From positions 7,097,568-7,161,567 of the forward strand of contig JANVCC010000049.1 of NCBI GenBank assembly GCA_025345505.1: a stretch of 64,000 nucleotides of DNA, written 5' to 3'. Below the pieces are notes generated by a model. The model ran no database searches and had not been told where the DNA came from. It saw only the letters and a program-made list of their open reading frames with translations. This DNA comes from Todiramphus chloris collaris. Lineage: Eukaryota > Chordata > Aves > Coraciiformes > Alcedinidae. Both the position numbers and the translations under genes were made by a program. This document shows positions 49,601 through 61,800 of this stretch, one piece after another; the stretch's first letter is position 1; every line of letters starts with the position of its first letter.

Positions 49601-52600
49601 GAACACTTAAAAATGAGAAAAGTCTCGGAATTTTTGCATAGGTGAATTATCTGTTTTGCGTGACTTAGTTTTATGACTATGGAAATTTATTTTCTTTTTC
49701 AGAATTGTGTAATTGCTGAGCATAAAAATGAGAAAAGCCATCTGAACATCTCAGTTCTGTAGCTTTAATTTTGGAAAAAAATGTGTTTTTTGAAGTAAGC
49801 TTAAATTATAGTATTTGCAAAAATTTCAGACAACTATTTTGACAGCTCTTACTCGAGTAAGATTTTTATTCAAATTCTAGTTTTCACATTTTTTCTGTGC
49901 ATATTTTGTCATAATGGATTTCACTGCCAATTAATTGATTGTAAATTAAGTAGTAGACTGGTTGCTTCTGATGAGGGGATATGTAAAGCAAGGTATGATT
50001 TATAGGTCTGCCAGTTTCTTTTAATTTAAGTTCTCCCATGCAGAACTAATTTTAGAAGAGATTAAATACTTTGAAAGGAATAATAGGAAGTAAATGTCAG
50101 GAAAATTGATAGTTTACTTGACCGTTCTTTTTTGTTTGTGTTTGTTGTTTTTTTTGGGTTGTTTTTTTCTTTGTGGATTTTGTTATTTAAAAGTATGTTT
50201 ATAATATCAGGGCAGAATTACACTGCACTGTGCAAAATCATTCCTCTTACCCTACTATCAGAAACTCAGGAGAGTGAATTTGGTGTTCAGTCTGTAGTGA
50301 TGAAAACCCTTGAAAGCTCATGTGGTGGTCTCCTGATGTGATTAATTGGTTAGGGAAACAATAGCTTGACAGGTTTCCTTTTGTAGGAAAGCTATGGCAT
50401 ATTTGTCTCATTTTATTTGATAAATTCCTTAAACTTCATAACTTTTTTTTTTCCAAATACGAGGCATGAAAATAAGAGAGAGTATTGGCTTGGTTTTTAT
50501 TAGCTATGTTAGTTTGTATTCTTTAATGCACTGAAACAAACTAAACAACTGCTATTCATATGCCAGTATTCATCTCTTAATATTTTGCAACTTAATTTTT
50601 AATGGCTTCTCATAAATTGTGGGCTTCTTTTTGAGGGGGTTTTGAGACAAATTATGTCCCACAGACAAAGCAAAGGCACGTGTTTGTTTAATACTTGTAA
50701 TCTGCTGCAGCCTATGCAAACGTGCTTTCACCTAGCAATTGGGGCACTATTCCATATACTCAAGAACTCCTAATTTACATGTATCTTTATTTGCTGTGTT
50801 TATAAAATGAGGAGATTCCAGCCTTTCCCCCTGTTTCTTTTTACCATTTCACAAATTCTTTGCATTGGGACAGATTATAGTTGCTCAAACACCACTTTGG
50901 TTTTTTTCTCAGTTCATAAATACACTAAATCTGTTACTTCTTAAGAGAAACGCTATTTTCCTTTAAGCTTTACAAAAATCATCCTACTCCTGTCTGGCTT
51001 TGAACTTCAGGTATCAAATATGTGAGTTTAACAAAAAAAACCAAACCAACAAAAACAACTACAACAGAAAACAAACACACACATTTGTAGCAGCTTTTAA
51101 GCAAGCATGTGGGTCCTATTGGTCTGGGCTTTTGGGTATTTCCTCTGAAGAACCATCAGCGTGGTTTCTGTTTCTGGGAGATGGGCTGCAAGCTCCAGGG
51201 CCATCTGAATGTCATGGATGAAATCCTGGCGCTTCTGAAGATGGGTGCTGTTGATTGTAAAAGTCTAGGGTTACAGTCAAGGTCTTTTATTCAGTCTGGC
51301 CTAAAATGACATGACTGTCCCTTACAGTATGCAGCCTCCTGGGCTCCGAGGGAAGGGGAGAAGCTGCTGGTGGAACTGGCTGGGATTGTGGCCATGCCTG
51401 CGTAACCCCCCGAAGCGGCTGTCCCTCACGCCTCCCAGGGCTGGGTACCCCGTGAGGGGTCCCTCCCTGGGCTGATGGAGAAGAGGTGATGTCGAATGTC
51501 ATGGCTTTGGCAGCAGCAGAGGTGTGAGATACCATCAGGGCTCCTTTGGGGCTACTTGAGGAGCTGTGTCACCAGACAGCACCAGGTGCTGTCAGCTTGT
51601 GAGCAGAACTCCTCCCAAGAAAGGTCCCTCCCACCTTGGGGCCCTTGCTGGCCCAAACGTGGCGTTTTTAGGGTAATGCTATTTGTCTGTTTTGCTGTTA
51701 GCGTGTGCTTGTGTTGCTGATTTCTGCTGGTTTTGGTTGTGACAGTGTTTTCATCTCGTTGCCCTGGTGGCTTTCGTGCTCTCCAGCAGTCTCGTTCATC
51801 TCTGCCCACAAGGCTGATTTGCATTTTCGCTGTTCTTCATGGCTTCATTTTCCCCATCCCTTCCCCAGCTTTCCAAGGCATTGTGCCAAGGCTTCCCAGG
51901 CCACTGACATACTTGTCTCTTGAATTCATCTGCTGATTTCATCGGCTATTTTTTTACTCTTTGTACACATTGTTGGTAAAGACAGCATTTTGTTCTGCTG
52001 GTGTTCAGCTGGGATGTTCTTCTGCTCCTGTATCTTTGGGACCCAGGTTTTATCCCTCTTCATTCTCTTTTAAGTGCTGAAAGTGTAGGCTGTGTTGGAA
52101 AGTCTCATCAGAGCAAAGCAGTTCAAAAAATAATCTCCTGAAGTCCACTTACAAGCCAGCAGTCGTGCCCTGGTGGAGTCAAGCAGTTATCCACAGCCAG
52201 AGAAAGTTAATGTAACAAATATAGCCAGGATCTGCATTAGCTTCTACTGTAATTCATTTATGGTGTAGTTCATGCAAAATACAGAAGTGTAGTTTATTAA
52301 TAATCTAAATATTAGAACAAGATTAAGTGTTTTTCTGCAGGCTCTACTTACTCTTGCTATATCTTTTCCTTGGGACTCTCTGGACAGAAGTATGTACACA
52401 CCCTTGAGTTCACTTGCTTGTAAATGTCTTGTGATATGCACAGTAAATATGTTTTGATTTTTTTCCACACAACCTGCACGGCAACAGCTCTTACTGGGTG
52501 CTCAAATATTTAGAAATCTTCCCAAACTGCAGAAAAGTTTTCCCCAGAAAGAGCTTCCCAGGCAATATGCCTGTGAAAATGGAGACAGCTCTGCCAGTTC

Positions 52601-53509
52601 TTGTGTGTAGATTGGACACAAGCGAGTTAATTCCTATTTAAGTGGCAGAAAGGAAAAGTTGCAAGAGGTTTTTTTCCTGTGTGTTGTTCTGTAGCAGACA
52701 GGAAAAGGTCAGGCTGCCATGTCAGTGAGGAGTGAACAGTTCACTGCTGCTACCACAGCATGCACTTTCTTCCTTGTGAGCTGAGGCAACGACTTTGGCA
52801 CACACCAAACCCTCAGTCTCAGCTCTGTGGCAGTTACTTAATTCAGTTTTCAGACTCCTCATTCTCAGTGAAGTTTGGATGCTCTCAAAAACATCCTCAT
52901 CCCTATCTCTTGTCTCAGCAACCTTGATGTTCAGTGCTTTTCAGTCATTCAGCTTTTTGTTAAACTGTCAGAATAACATGACCCTGCTACCACAGTAAAT
53001 TTATTGGGGTTTTTTTCTGACAATTGTCTGGGGGGAAAAAAAAAAATCTCTTTACACATGTACCTGATAATATTTTGCCTGACAGGGGCACTGAAAGTCG
53101 TTGAAGCATGAGCTTATTGTGAAAGTTGCCTGACTATAACTCAAAACGAGCGTGTTCAGGGGCTACAGGCAGGCTGATAATGTATAAGAGAGGGCAGAAC
53201 TGTGCTCTTTTTCTATATGGTGGAGATTCAGAAAGGCTTGATTACTTTCTCCAGAGCTGTCCTCATCAAACATCTCTGAAACATCAAGGTAGTACAGTTT
53301 TGAAGTAGTGTTATCTCCAGAGCATACGCTAAAATGAATTGACCAATGTGCCCTGGGGGGGCAGCTCCTGGTGCTTTGGACAGAGGGGCCCAAGGCCGTG
53401 TCCAGGGTTTGGCTAGAGTTAATCTTCACAAGAAGTTGGGCGGGGACACAGGACAGCTGACCTGAGCTAGCCAAGGGGATATTGGATTCCATGTGACATT
53501 CTGCCCGGG
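43691..53509. other. Intron DNA, no gene seen
   Basis: AT-rich intron with A/C-only stretches at 43790-43815 and 51029-51080, T/G-rich DNA at 50130-50180 and a C8/T-rich run at 48688-48727. 48840-49560 is AT-rich with CCAATTAA-type words. A GC-rich patch at 51335-51480 has about six CpGs. No exon or RNA gene supported. Confidence 0.55.
46944..46964. repeat. Near-perfect palindrome, 9-bp arms
   Basis: TGCAGTATA, spacer ATG, TATACTGCA: nine perfect pairs around three bases. It could be a cruciform or dimeric protein site. Confidence 0.6.
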
Positions 53510-54090
53510 ATATAACTGGGGGAGCGAGCGGCCGTGTGGTGGCTGTTCCTGGCTGGATCTAAAGCACAACGGGCCATCGCTGTATGAATGCCCTCATTCC
53601 TTGTAGCACTAAAGCTTCCCACACTTAGGCTATCACTGCAGCTACTCAGAGGTGAAAAATTAGTGAAATTTATTCTATCAACACAGCAAAACTGCGTTTG
53701 TTGTGTCTTTTGACAAGCTTTCGTGAAGGTTTCATTTAAAGGAGATGTCGTCGCGTTCCGATCTGCGCTGTGCGGGCTGCGCTGCAGGTGCACGCTCTCT
53801 GTCCTGCTTTGCGAGCTGGGAAGGACGATGCTATTTTAATTCTCTCTCTGCTCCTAAAGCTCACAACACTTGTTTGCTTGGAATTGGTTTTGCGCGCTTT
53901 ATTTCGGTCCCGAGAAGCCTGAAACGGACTATGTTGGCAAGGGAAATACTCTGCTCTGTCAAGTGTTATGGCCTTATTCTGGTAGGAGCGAGTCGTCTTG
54001 AGGAGGAGGCTAAAATTAATCCTAGCACTATTTCGTCCGACGTCTTCGTTTGGAAACTCAAAGCCAATGCAAATTGCAGCGAGGAGGTCA
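53510..54090. promoter_or_regulatory. Intronic CpG-rich patch (candidate orphan CpG island)
   Basis: I count 23 CpGs between 53721 and 54090. With GC near 50% that is about the number expected with no CpG depletion, whereas surrounding intron is strongly depleted. Further CpGs occur at 53510-53585. The sequence is complex, not a simple repeat. It contains a GACGTC site (near 54039) and an octamer ATGCAAAT (54067-54074). A 116-codon frame at 53745-54095 resembles no protein I know. Possible roles are an alternative promoter, a noncoding-RNA promoter or a constitutively unmethylated enhancer. Confidence 0.45.
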
Positions 54091-55548
54091 CATGAAGATA
54101 TCAGATGATTACAAGCTATTTATCTTCAGCTCCCCAGAATATGTAAGGAAAGTGGTTAATGAATCCAAACAAAGGCAGGCAGGCACAGGTTTCTCTTTGC
54201 ACTTCAGGGGGCCCATGTGGCTCACAGTTTATTGCCTTTTAAAAGAAACAAACTGGTGGAGCCAGGGGCTGTATCTCTATCTGCAGCTGGCATGCAAGCA
54301 GTAGCATAGTTATGAATCCTGCCACCATCTCTATGGACCAGATTATTTCAGTGCTGCTACTTCTGAATTCCCGTGGAGTGAGGGCAGGGGCTGATCTAGC
54401 ACCTGCCATGTGTTTGTGCTGCTCCAGCCAAGGGAGAGTTAAACTGAAAGGCTGTTTCTTGAGCTGACATATGTGAAAGTGTTTTAACAGGTTTGTCCGT
54501 GCCAGACTGAAGTTCAGGTGTTTGCCTTCAGAGGGTAAGATGCTATGGGAGGAAATGCCATGTTTGGCAAATACAAGAAGAGATTCTGATCTTTGTTTCT
54601 AGTGTGGAAATGCGAAGAGGCTGCAGCTTCGAGCTCTATCTCGGGCATGCTTTGTGTTGTGTGTGTGCTTGGACCAGGATGACAACATTTCTGAGTGTAA
54701 TCCGTGTGGACACGGTGGTCCCTGTGCTGCAGGGGCACCCTGAGAGAGCAGGCTCTGAGCACCTCGGGGAGGAGATGGAGTGTGGAAGGGCATGGGAGGA
54801 GAGCAGAGGGCTTGGTGCAGGTGAAGTAGTATCTGGCATTAATTCAGAGAAGTATTTAAGCATATGTCCAGCTCAGCACTGGTGAGGGCTTCTGAAGTCA
54901 GTTGGACTATGCACTTGCTTAAAATAGCACAGAGGGCAGACTCTTTAGTGTGAGGAACTGGGGCCTTTGGGATTTCTGTGTGTGTAATCGGGAGTAGAGC
55001 AGGCAGGAGGGCAGTTGTGGCACTCAAAGCACTTCAGAGCAATTTGAATCTTTGCCTGCAACCAGGAGCTGTTGCTGGCATCACCTTCCTGGTGTGCCTG
55101 GGTCCCTTGGGCTGGTAATTACTGAAACAAATCTGGCAGCTCTGGCAAGCCCTGAAATTGGCCATTCCTGGGGCTGATGATGCAAGAAGTTTTGGGAAAG
55201 TTTGATGAAACGATGAGTAAGAACAGAAGCTGCAGGATGCTTGCACATGCTTTATATTGTGTGTGGTTGCTGAGGAGCAGGTCACGGTGGCTGTGGGGTC
55301 CCAGGGAACTTGTGGATTTCAGAGTCCCCACGGTATTCAGCACACAGCAGTAAATCTGACATGGTGATGTTCTCGGGGGATCTCTCCTTCAGGATTTTTC
55401 TTACCCTCTGGATCTCCCAGGAAGTCTATGAACTGTTGAATAGAAAGGCCTAAGTGAAGTGACTTACAAGGAAAAGCTGAGCTTTTATGCCCTTGGAATG
55501 CTTAGTAAAAGAGAAGTGGATGGTCTTGAAAATCTTTCTTATACAGGA

Positions 55549-55645
55549 AAATAAAAAAAAAAAGACAATGTTGTTATTTAAAACAGCAACAAACGAAAAT
55601 AACCCCCCAAAACAACGACCAAACAACCAACAAAAAGCAACAATA
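55549..55645. repeat. A/C-rich low-complexity tract
   Basis: A run followed by mostly A/C wording ('ccccccaaaacaacgacc', 'caaacaaccaacaaaaagc'). Confidence 0.8.
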
Positions 55646-55828
55646 AAATGCACGAAAGTGTGTTCACAAGTGGCCTGTAGCTACAGCAAAGTATAATAAT
55701 ATTTGTCATCTCCATCAGCCATGAAGATGTTTGGGAAAAGTAAGGCCCAGGGAGCAACAAAAGCATGTCATGTCCCTGTCAGAGGCTTTTAAATACATTT
55801 CTTGTGCAACCATAAACAGGAAAACTAC

Positions 55829-55882
55829 TTTAAAAAAAAAAACCCCACCAAAAAACCAGCACAACACCCCCCACCTACCTCC
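55829..55882. repeat. A/C-only low-complexity tract
   Basis: An A10 run followed by A/C DNA ('ccccaccaaaaaaccagc', 'acaacaccccccacc'). Confidence 0.85.
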
Positions 55883-56734
55883 TGGCTGGCTGAGAAGTTT
55901 AAGATGCAAACAAAACGGTGTAAGGCTCTATCTGCTTCTGTGGGGAATTACATAGTTATCAGACAAAGCAGATTGCCCCAAAACTCATTATAATCCATAG
56001 TGTTAAAGACATAAACATCTGCCACTTCTTGAGAAGTATTAAAGCCTGGTTTTTGGTATATCTGTGAATGCTGATAAAGTTTTTAGTGTGCTTTGCTACA
56101 GCCTTGCAAGCCCATGTCTGTAGTGGTGAGAATGGAAAGTGAGACCAAAGACTTGCATAAGGTATGGTGTGGAGCAGTCCTGCCTCTGCTTTGTGGGGTG
56201 GAACTGGCCAGTTCCTGGACAGAGGCAACAGTGCCTGCTGGCCACCTTCTGGTTCAGCACAAGGCAGGTTAGACCCAGTAATTTTGGTCAGAATTTCCAG
56301 CCTTTCCAGTTTGAGAGCAATGGGAATCACAATGTGGTAGGAGGAAGTGAAAAAGCAGAATTAGTGAATTGTTGGGGGCTATTAAGCTCTAGAGGCATTT
56401 CCAACAGTAGCGATTGTCTGTGTGTGACAGAGGTATAAAAAAATTCAAGCAACTTTTTCTTGCACAGATTTGCTCATGGTTATTGACAGTGGGGAAGTGT
56501 CTGAAGCAGGCACAGACCTCACCATGGCAAATGTATTTTTACCAATGCTGACCAGATAATGTTCTAATTGATGATGTTCAGACACTAGCTCCTCAAGTGT
56601 TAAATCCCCTCAAAGATCTCCATTACCTTTGAGGACAATAGCAACCTTCCTAACTGTGGTACCCAAGCCTGTAGCCTCTTGAGTAAACTGTAGAGTGGTG
56701 GTGTCAACGTCCTTAGGCTAAAATTAGTCTCTCT

Positions 56735-56822
56735 GGGGGGTTTGTTGTGGGTTTTTGTTGTTGTGGGGCTTGTTGTTTGGTCATTGCTATGGTGGGATTT
56801 TTTGTTTGTTTGGGTTTTTTTA
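56735..56822. repeat. G/T-only low-complexity tract
   Basis: Nearly all G and T ('ggtttgttgtgggttttt', 'gttgttgtggggcttg'); the complementary form of the A/C tracts. Confidence 0.85.
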
Positions 56823-56839
56823 ATTACAACAAAAAGCTG

Positions 56840-58270
56840 CTATGATTCAGATAAATACATCACTTGAGTTAATTGCATTGCGTGGAAATGTACATGTTTA
56901 CATATGATTCTCTTTGCTTGGGATTAACGGTAGAGCTACAGTGTTGTCAAGTGTACTTAGAGGTAACTATGTATTCACTAAACCTTTTGCATATATTGGA
57001 GGTGTTATATGATTATCTATGCTAATGAATGAGATGTGTAAAATGTTACTAATTTGGTATTGCCCTTTTCCTTCTATGCATTGACTTCGACAAATCTAAA
57101 TCAAATTTACAGCCATATCTGTAAAAAGGACCTATTGCAGGCTTGGATACTTTTTTTTTCTCATGAATGTCTTATCTTTAAAATTTCAAGTTTCAAATTA
57201 GGTAATTATAGGTAATGATGGTAATGACCTTTAAATAAAGATTGCATATTGCTTAATGAATTCTTACTAGCAGGCTTAGATCTGTGTTTCAAAATACAGA
57301 ACTAATAGCAAAACATTAAGGGTCATTAAAAAGTGGCTGTTACCAGAAGGCACAGGTACTTGCACCTGCATGAAGATGCTACATTGTACTGCCTCAGTTT
57401 TGCAAATGTCTTTTTAAACGTGATTTTTAGACTTGGAAGTACTTGGATGGACAATCTCAATGGCTAAGGTTTCCCTTAAGACTCCTACGATACTGGCAGG
57501 ACAATGCCAGCTGCCACTGCCCACATCCTTATTAGCAGAGCATGGGAGGGAGGATAATCCAGTTTCTTTTTTCAGTGGAGTCACTGACCTGCCTCCAGAG
57601 TTTCCGATGGATGTCCCTGTTAGCAGTGGTCCTCAGGGGGGATTGTCCTTCTCATTTTAGTTCCTAGTGTAGTGATGTTTATCTCCGTGTCGGTCGCTGA
57701 AGGACAAAGGCTCCCAGCCCTGCAGGTGTAAGTTGCAGTGGAGCAGGTGACCAGCAGGCAGAGGCTTCCTGTCCTGTTATCCAAGAGGCTTTTAAAAATC
57801 TATGCACCTGTGATTTCAACTGCAGATTATCTCCATTAATATCCCCTGTATAAAGTAGTTTTTAAGTATCGTCATATCAGCCGAGTAAATGAGCTCTGTG
57901 TTAATGTATTCACCTGTTAGAAACCCATCTTTATGCTGATTCTCCTCCACTTTCTAATTGCTTCTAATCCCGTGGTTGCCGAGTCCGTGGCACACTCGTG
58001 CTCTGTAGCAGCATGAACACAAATGTGCCAAACAAGGAATACGTGTCCGCAGGTGGTATTGTTCAAACAGGCTTACTACAGATGCTCCATTTCTCTCTCT
58101 GTGGCAAGCACCGTGTTACATGTGACATGATGATTATTTAATGATGCACTACTATTAGTTCATCCAGGTAATTTTATGACTTGATTTCTGTAGGCCTACT
58201 TAATGAATTTAATAGTAAGAGAAATATTTAGATCGTGCTTTCCATCCAGGATCACTGAAACACAGTCATC
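56840..58270. promoter_or_regulatory. Candidate conserved noncoding blocks
   Basis: Complex, non-repetitive AT-rich DNA free of long frames, with many developmental transcription-factor-like words (e.g. GATTATCTATGCTAATG at 57012-57028, CATTAATATCCCC, CTAATTGCTTCTAAT near 57954). Two sub-blocks stand out, 56840-57320 and 57780-58270, separated by GC-richer sequence. Texture alone suggests enhancers. Confidence 0.25.
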
Positions 58271-58846
58271 TTTGCTTTGAACTGCAACAGCTCCTAACAG
58301 CACATAAGCAGCTTAGTAAAAATCCTGAACAGCAAAGGCACCGTTCCTCTGGAGATCTCAAAGCGCACTGTGAAGGTGACTATTTATTTGCTTACTTAGC
58401 AGTACAGAGAAGTGCGGTGCAAAATGGGTAAGTGAATTGGCCACAAATAGTGTGTTGATAGTTGTGCTGGGAGAAGGATCAGAGGTTCCTATCCTATTCA
58501 CCTGTTTCTTCAAGGAAGACTGTGAAGATATTGATTGAAATTCTGGAAGAAATTTGATGTAGGCAGAATGTTCTTATGCATGTTATAGCTCATAGGAGAA
58601 GGTATTGATGAATGCATTGTTGTTAAATTGCTGTGAACCTTGTAAAGACCACTGTGATCAGGGTTGTAGCTTTCTTTAATCCAAAGGAAATGTTCAGATG
58701 AATAATGTTCTTGTTACATGGTACTTCTAAGACTGCTCTTTGATTTCTGATTGTGGAACAGTAATATTTTCTGCGTTTGATAATATGCTGAAGAAATAAA
58801 TCCATGTTCCTTCAAAAAGAATTGGATAACTAAGCACAGTTGAATG

Positions 58847-58860
58847 CTGCAGTACTGCAG
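58847..58860. repeat. Perfect 14-bp palindrome
   Basis: CTGCAGTACTGCAG is its own reverse complement, followed by partial repeats of GCAGT ('tagtgcagtgcc'). Confidence 0.7.
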
Positions 58861-61800
58861 TAGTGCAGTGCCAGGCATAAATGAGTTGTAGACTTAGTGG
58901 CCATTCTCATTACTGAGTGGGTCTTTTACTGTTTGTGGCTCTTCAGGACTGGGTTGGGTTGCGATCTTTGCTTGTTTCACCTTTTGCACCACTTAATCTT
59001 CTAAAGATGTTTTTCTGTCCTGGATGATTTCCTCTGACAGCAGTATGCTCAGCAGTGGCAGATATTTTTTTGTACATAGGCTCTGGAAGCAGAGAGAAGA
59101 GGGAGGAGAGATGAGGATTTGAAATCTTTCATCTATATTGAGCCATTGTGAATTTAGGATGTAGGGCAGAGTGTTTAAAAGAATTAATCATTAATGAGCC
59201 AATAAAGAGTATTAAAAGACAAATTGGCTGAACCTTCCTGGCCTTTTTCATTTCCTTCTATGGAAACAAAGTACAGTGCCAGATGATAAATAGCTCCAGT
59301 CCAGCGATTCTTGCAGGATTAACATCATAAAATCTCAAATAATAAAAGCGTGTTAACCAAATAAAAGCCTTTTTTTGTTGTGCCTGTTTTATGTACGCAG
59401 AAGCAGTCTTGAATAAACATCTGCCTTCAGAGCAGCCTACTACTCTAACTCCTCCTTCCTCTCCTGCTGTGCTCCTCAGGAAATTGGTTAGTGGACAAGG
59501 ATTTCCAGAGGCAGTTTCTGCCACAGCGGTCAGGTACCTGTACCTTCAACTCTGCCTCTTCCAGCGTGGATTTAATGCTCTCTCTATGCAGCATATTTGC
59601 TGTTGTGCCTTGTCCCTCCTGCAGGGAAGGCTGCCCTGCCCTCCAGCTCTGCCAAGGAGCTCGCAAGTTGCCCGTGCCTTGCCTCTGCCCGGGCACAACT
59701 GTGCCAGGTTCATGCTGTGACCACCCAAAGGGATTTTGGTGTAGGTGGCTGCCAAGTGCAGTGGTTGTCGAGCATGGGAAAGCAGAAGGCTTTGCAGTAA
59801 GTATCCACCAGACAGAGTTGAGCTGAGGACTGTGGCCTTTCAAAGAAACCAATTATGATTTCCACTGTTGGATCTTGTTTTCAGCAAAAATTCAGATGCT
59901 GTAGTGAATGATACCCAGTCCTATGATTATTAATGAGTTATGACTTCAGGTGTTAAAATTAGAAAAGAGAAATTAAATTGATTGTGCTGCTTTAATCTCT
60001 TGTGAATTCATCGTGATGTTTCAGTGAAAATCAAGGGATTGACTGCCTTGCATCTTTATTTGAAAGTTTCTCTTTGGATATTGATAGAATTTTTGAAATG
60101 CCATTCTTGCCAGTGCACAAAGCTGGATCAACGTGCTTAAATGTCCATTGCTATAAATTAAAATGTGGAGTTTTCTGGATAAAAATAGTGTAGCACCTGC
60201 AGTTGAAAGGAGAATCGGGTCCAGTGCCTGAACTGAATGTGAAAAGCATTTGGACCACGTGAAGGCTGTCATGGCAATCAGGGTTGGGTTTAACACTTGA
60301 GTTAATTATCCAGGTTATGAAAATATTTCTTTACTCCTTCTTATCCAGAAGGAGAACCTGATGGATGTATTCCCCTTGCAGGGGGCTGTAGGTTTTTGTC
60401 AATGTGGAGGTTCCTCGGCAGCTCTGTAAAAGCCAGGGCGCTGTGTGTGACCTGCAGGAACACAAAGCTGCTGCTATTGATCCCTGCCTCTGGCATAGAG
60501 GGAAAACTTGGGGAGCTCACGTGCTCCAGGCTGCAGTCAGAGGCAGGTAAAGTTTTAAACCTGACAAACGTGAATTCTCTATGGGTCATTCAGGCATGGT
60601 GAACATGAGAGGTTCATGAATATCTATCTCAGAACATCATTTGACTGAAAGAATAAATTTGAATTCATGCTGGTTGCTTTGTACCTAGCAAAACTGCGGG
60701 GGAAAAACATAACATGTGTTGTAGCTGTCATCTTCCTTCTCCCAGCCCACCTGAGCTTCAGCAGAATTCTCAGGGGGAGTCTGGTGCACTTCCTCATCTC
60801 CGAGTCAGAAAAGACAAAACAGCGCTTTTCCTCCCTTATATCCTAGAAATTTTCCATCATTATCTGCAAGAATCTGAATGCTGTTGCTTTCCACTTAGGA
60901 ACAAGATGATTCTAACACTGTGATAAAAAATTGCCTCTGTGACACGGGAAGCAGTGGGTGAATTATGAACGTTTTGCATCTGGCCATTTTGCTTTTGTGC
61001 TCGTCTTTGGGTAGGCAGGTGTCTACTTCATGGTCTTTAGAGCAATGTGATGGGTCCTAGTCATAGCCATATTCTAGAGCTCACCTGATTTAGTCAGTAG
61101 ATGCTTGTGATAAATGAGTGTCTTTGTGACACATCATGTGCCCTTGGAGCAAAGGGCGCTTTGTTTCCGTTGCAGTTGATTGGGAGGATGGAGGCAGGAT
61201 CTACCATGGGCTCGGTTGATTACACTCGTGGAAGACATGTGCCTCCAAGGTCAACAGCTACAGAGGTAGCGTCTGGTGTTCTCTGAGACTGAACTTACTC
61301 AGGTGAAGAGCCAGTTTGAAAGGCTGAAAAGGGTTCAGTAAAAGACTTGCTGGTTTGCAGGGATGTGTGTCAGAGTGAATCAGCAAATCCTGATGTTCTT
61401 CTGAGTTCTGCGTGTTCTTAACCAAGGTTTAGGAAGTATGTTTAAGTGCAAACAGACCAAGCCTTTATGGTAGGAGTTAATCTTTTGCCCTCTGAGGGAG
61501 CATATGGCACAAGGGGTAGAGATGCGGCTCTAGGAATAGGCTGAAACTAAAATGCACTTCTGAACCATGTTCAATAATCTTGTTGAAAGAAAGAAAGGCA
61601 GAAGATGTAGACCCGTGGTTTGGAATTCCATCTGCTATCACATTTCAAACGTCTGTTAGTCCTTCCTGGTGCAGCTGATCACCCATCTAAGTGATAAATT
61701 GAGCTCAAAGCTTTCATGGCAATGAAAAGAAAGAATGAACAATGGTGGTGCCAGACACTGTGGTGTTTCTGTTGGTTACTGCTTAGGACTTGTGGGACTT

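Noticed and set aside
51496..51535. ATGGCTTTG start similar to the FGF13 1U exon (MAL...)
   Set aside because: The codons continue to an early stop and do not give the RKSYS residues of 1U.
59391..59852. Cluster of six overlapping frames on both strands
   Set aside because: Mutual overlap, no homology, and no coherent splice signals; a GC-richer patch.
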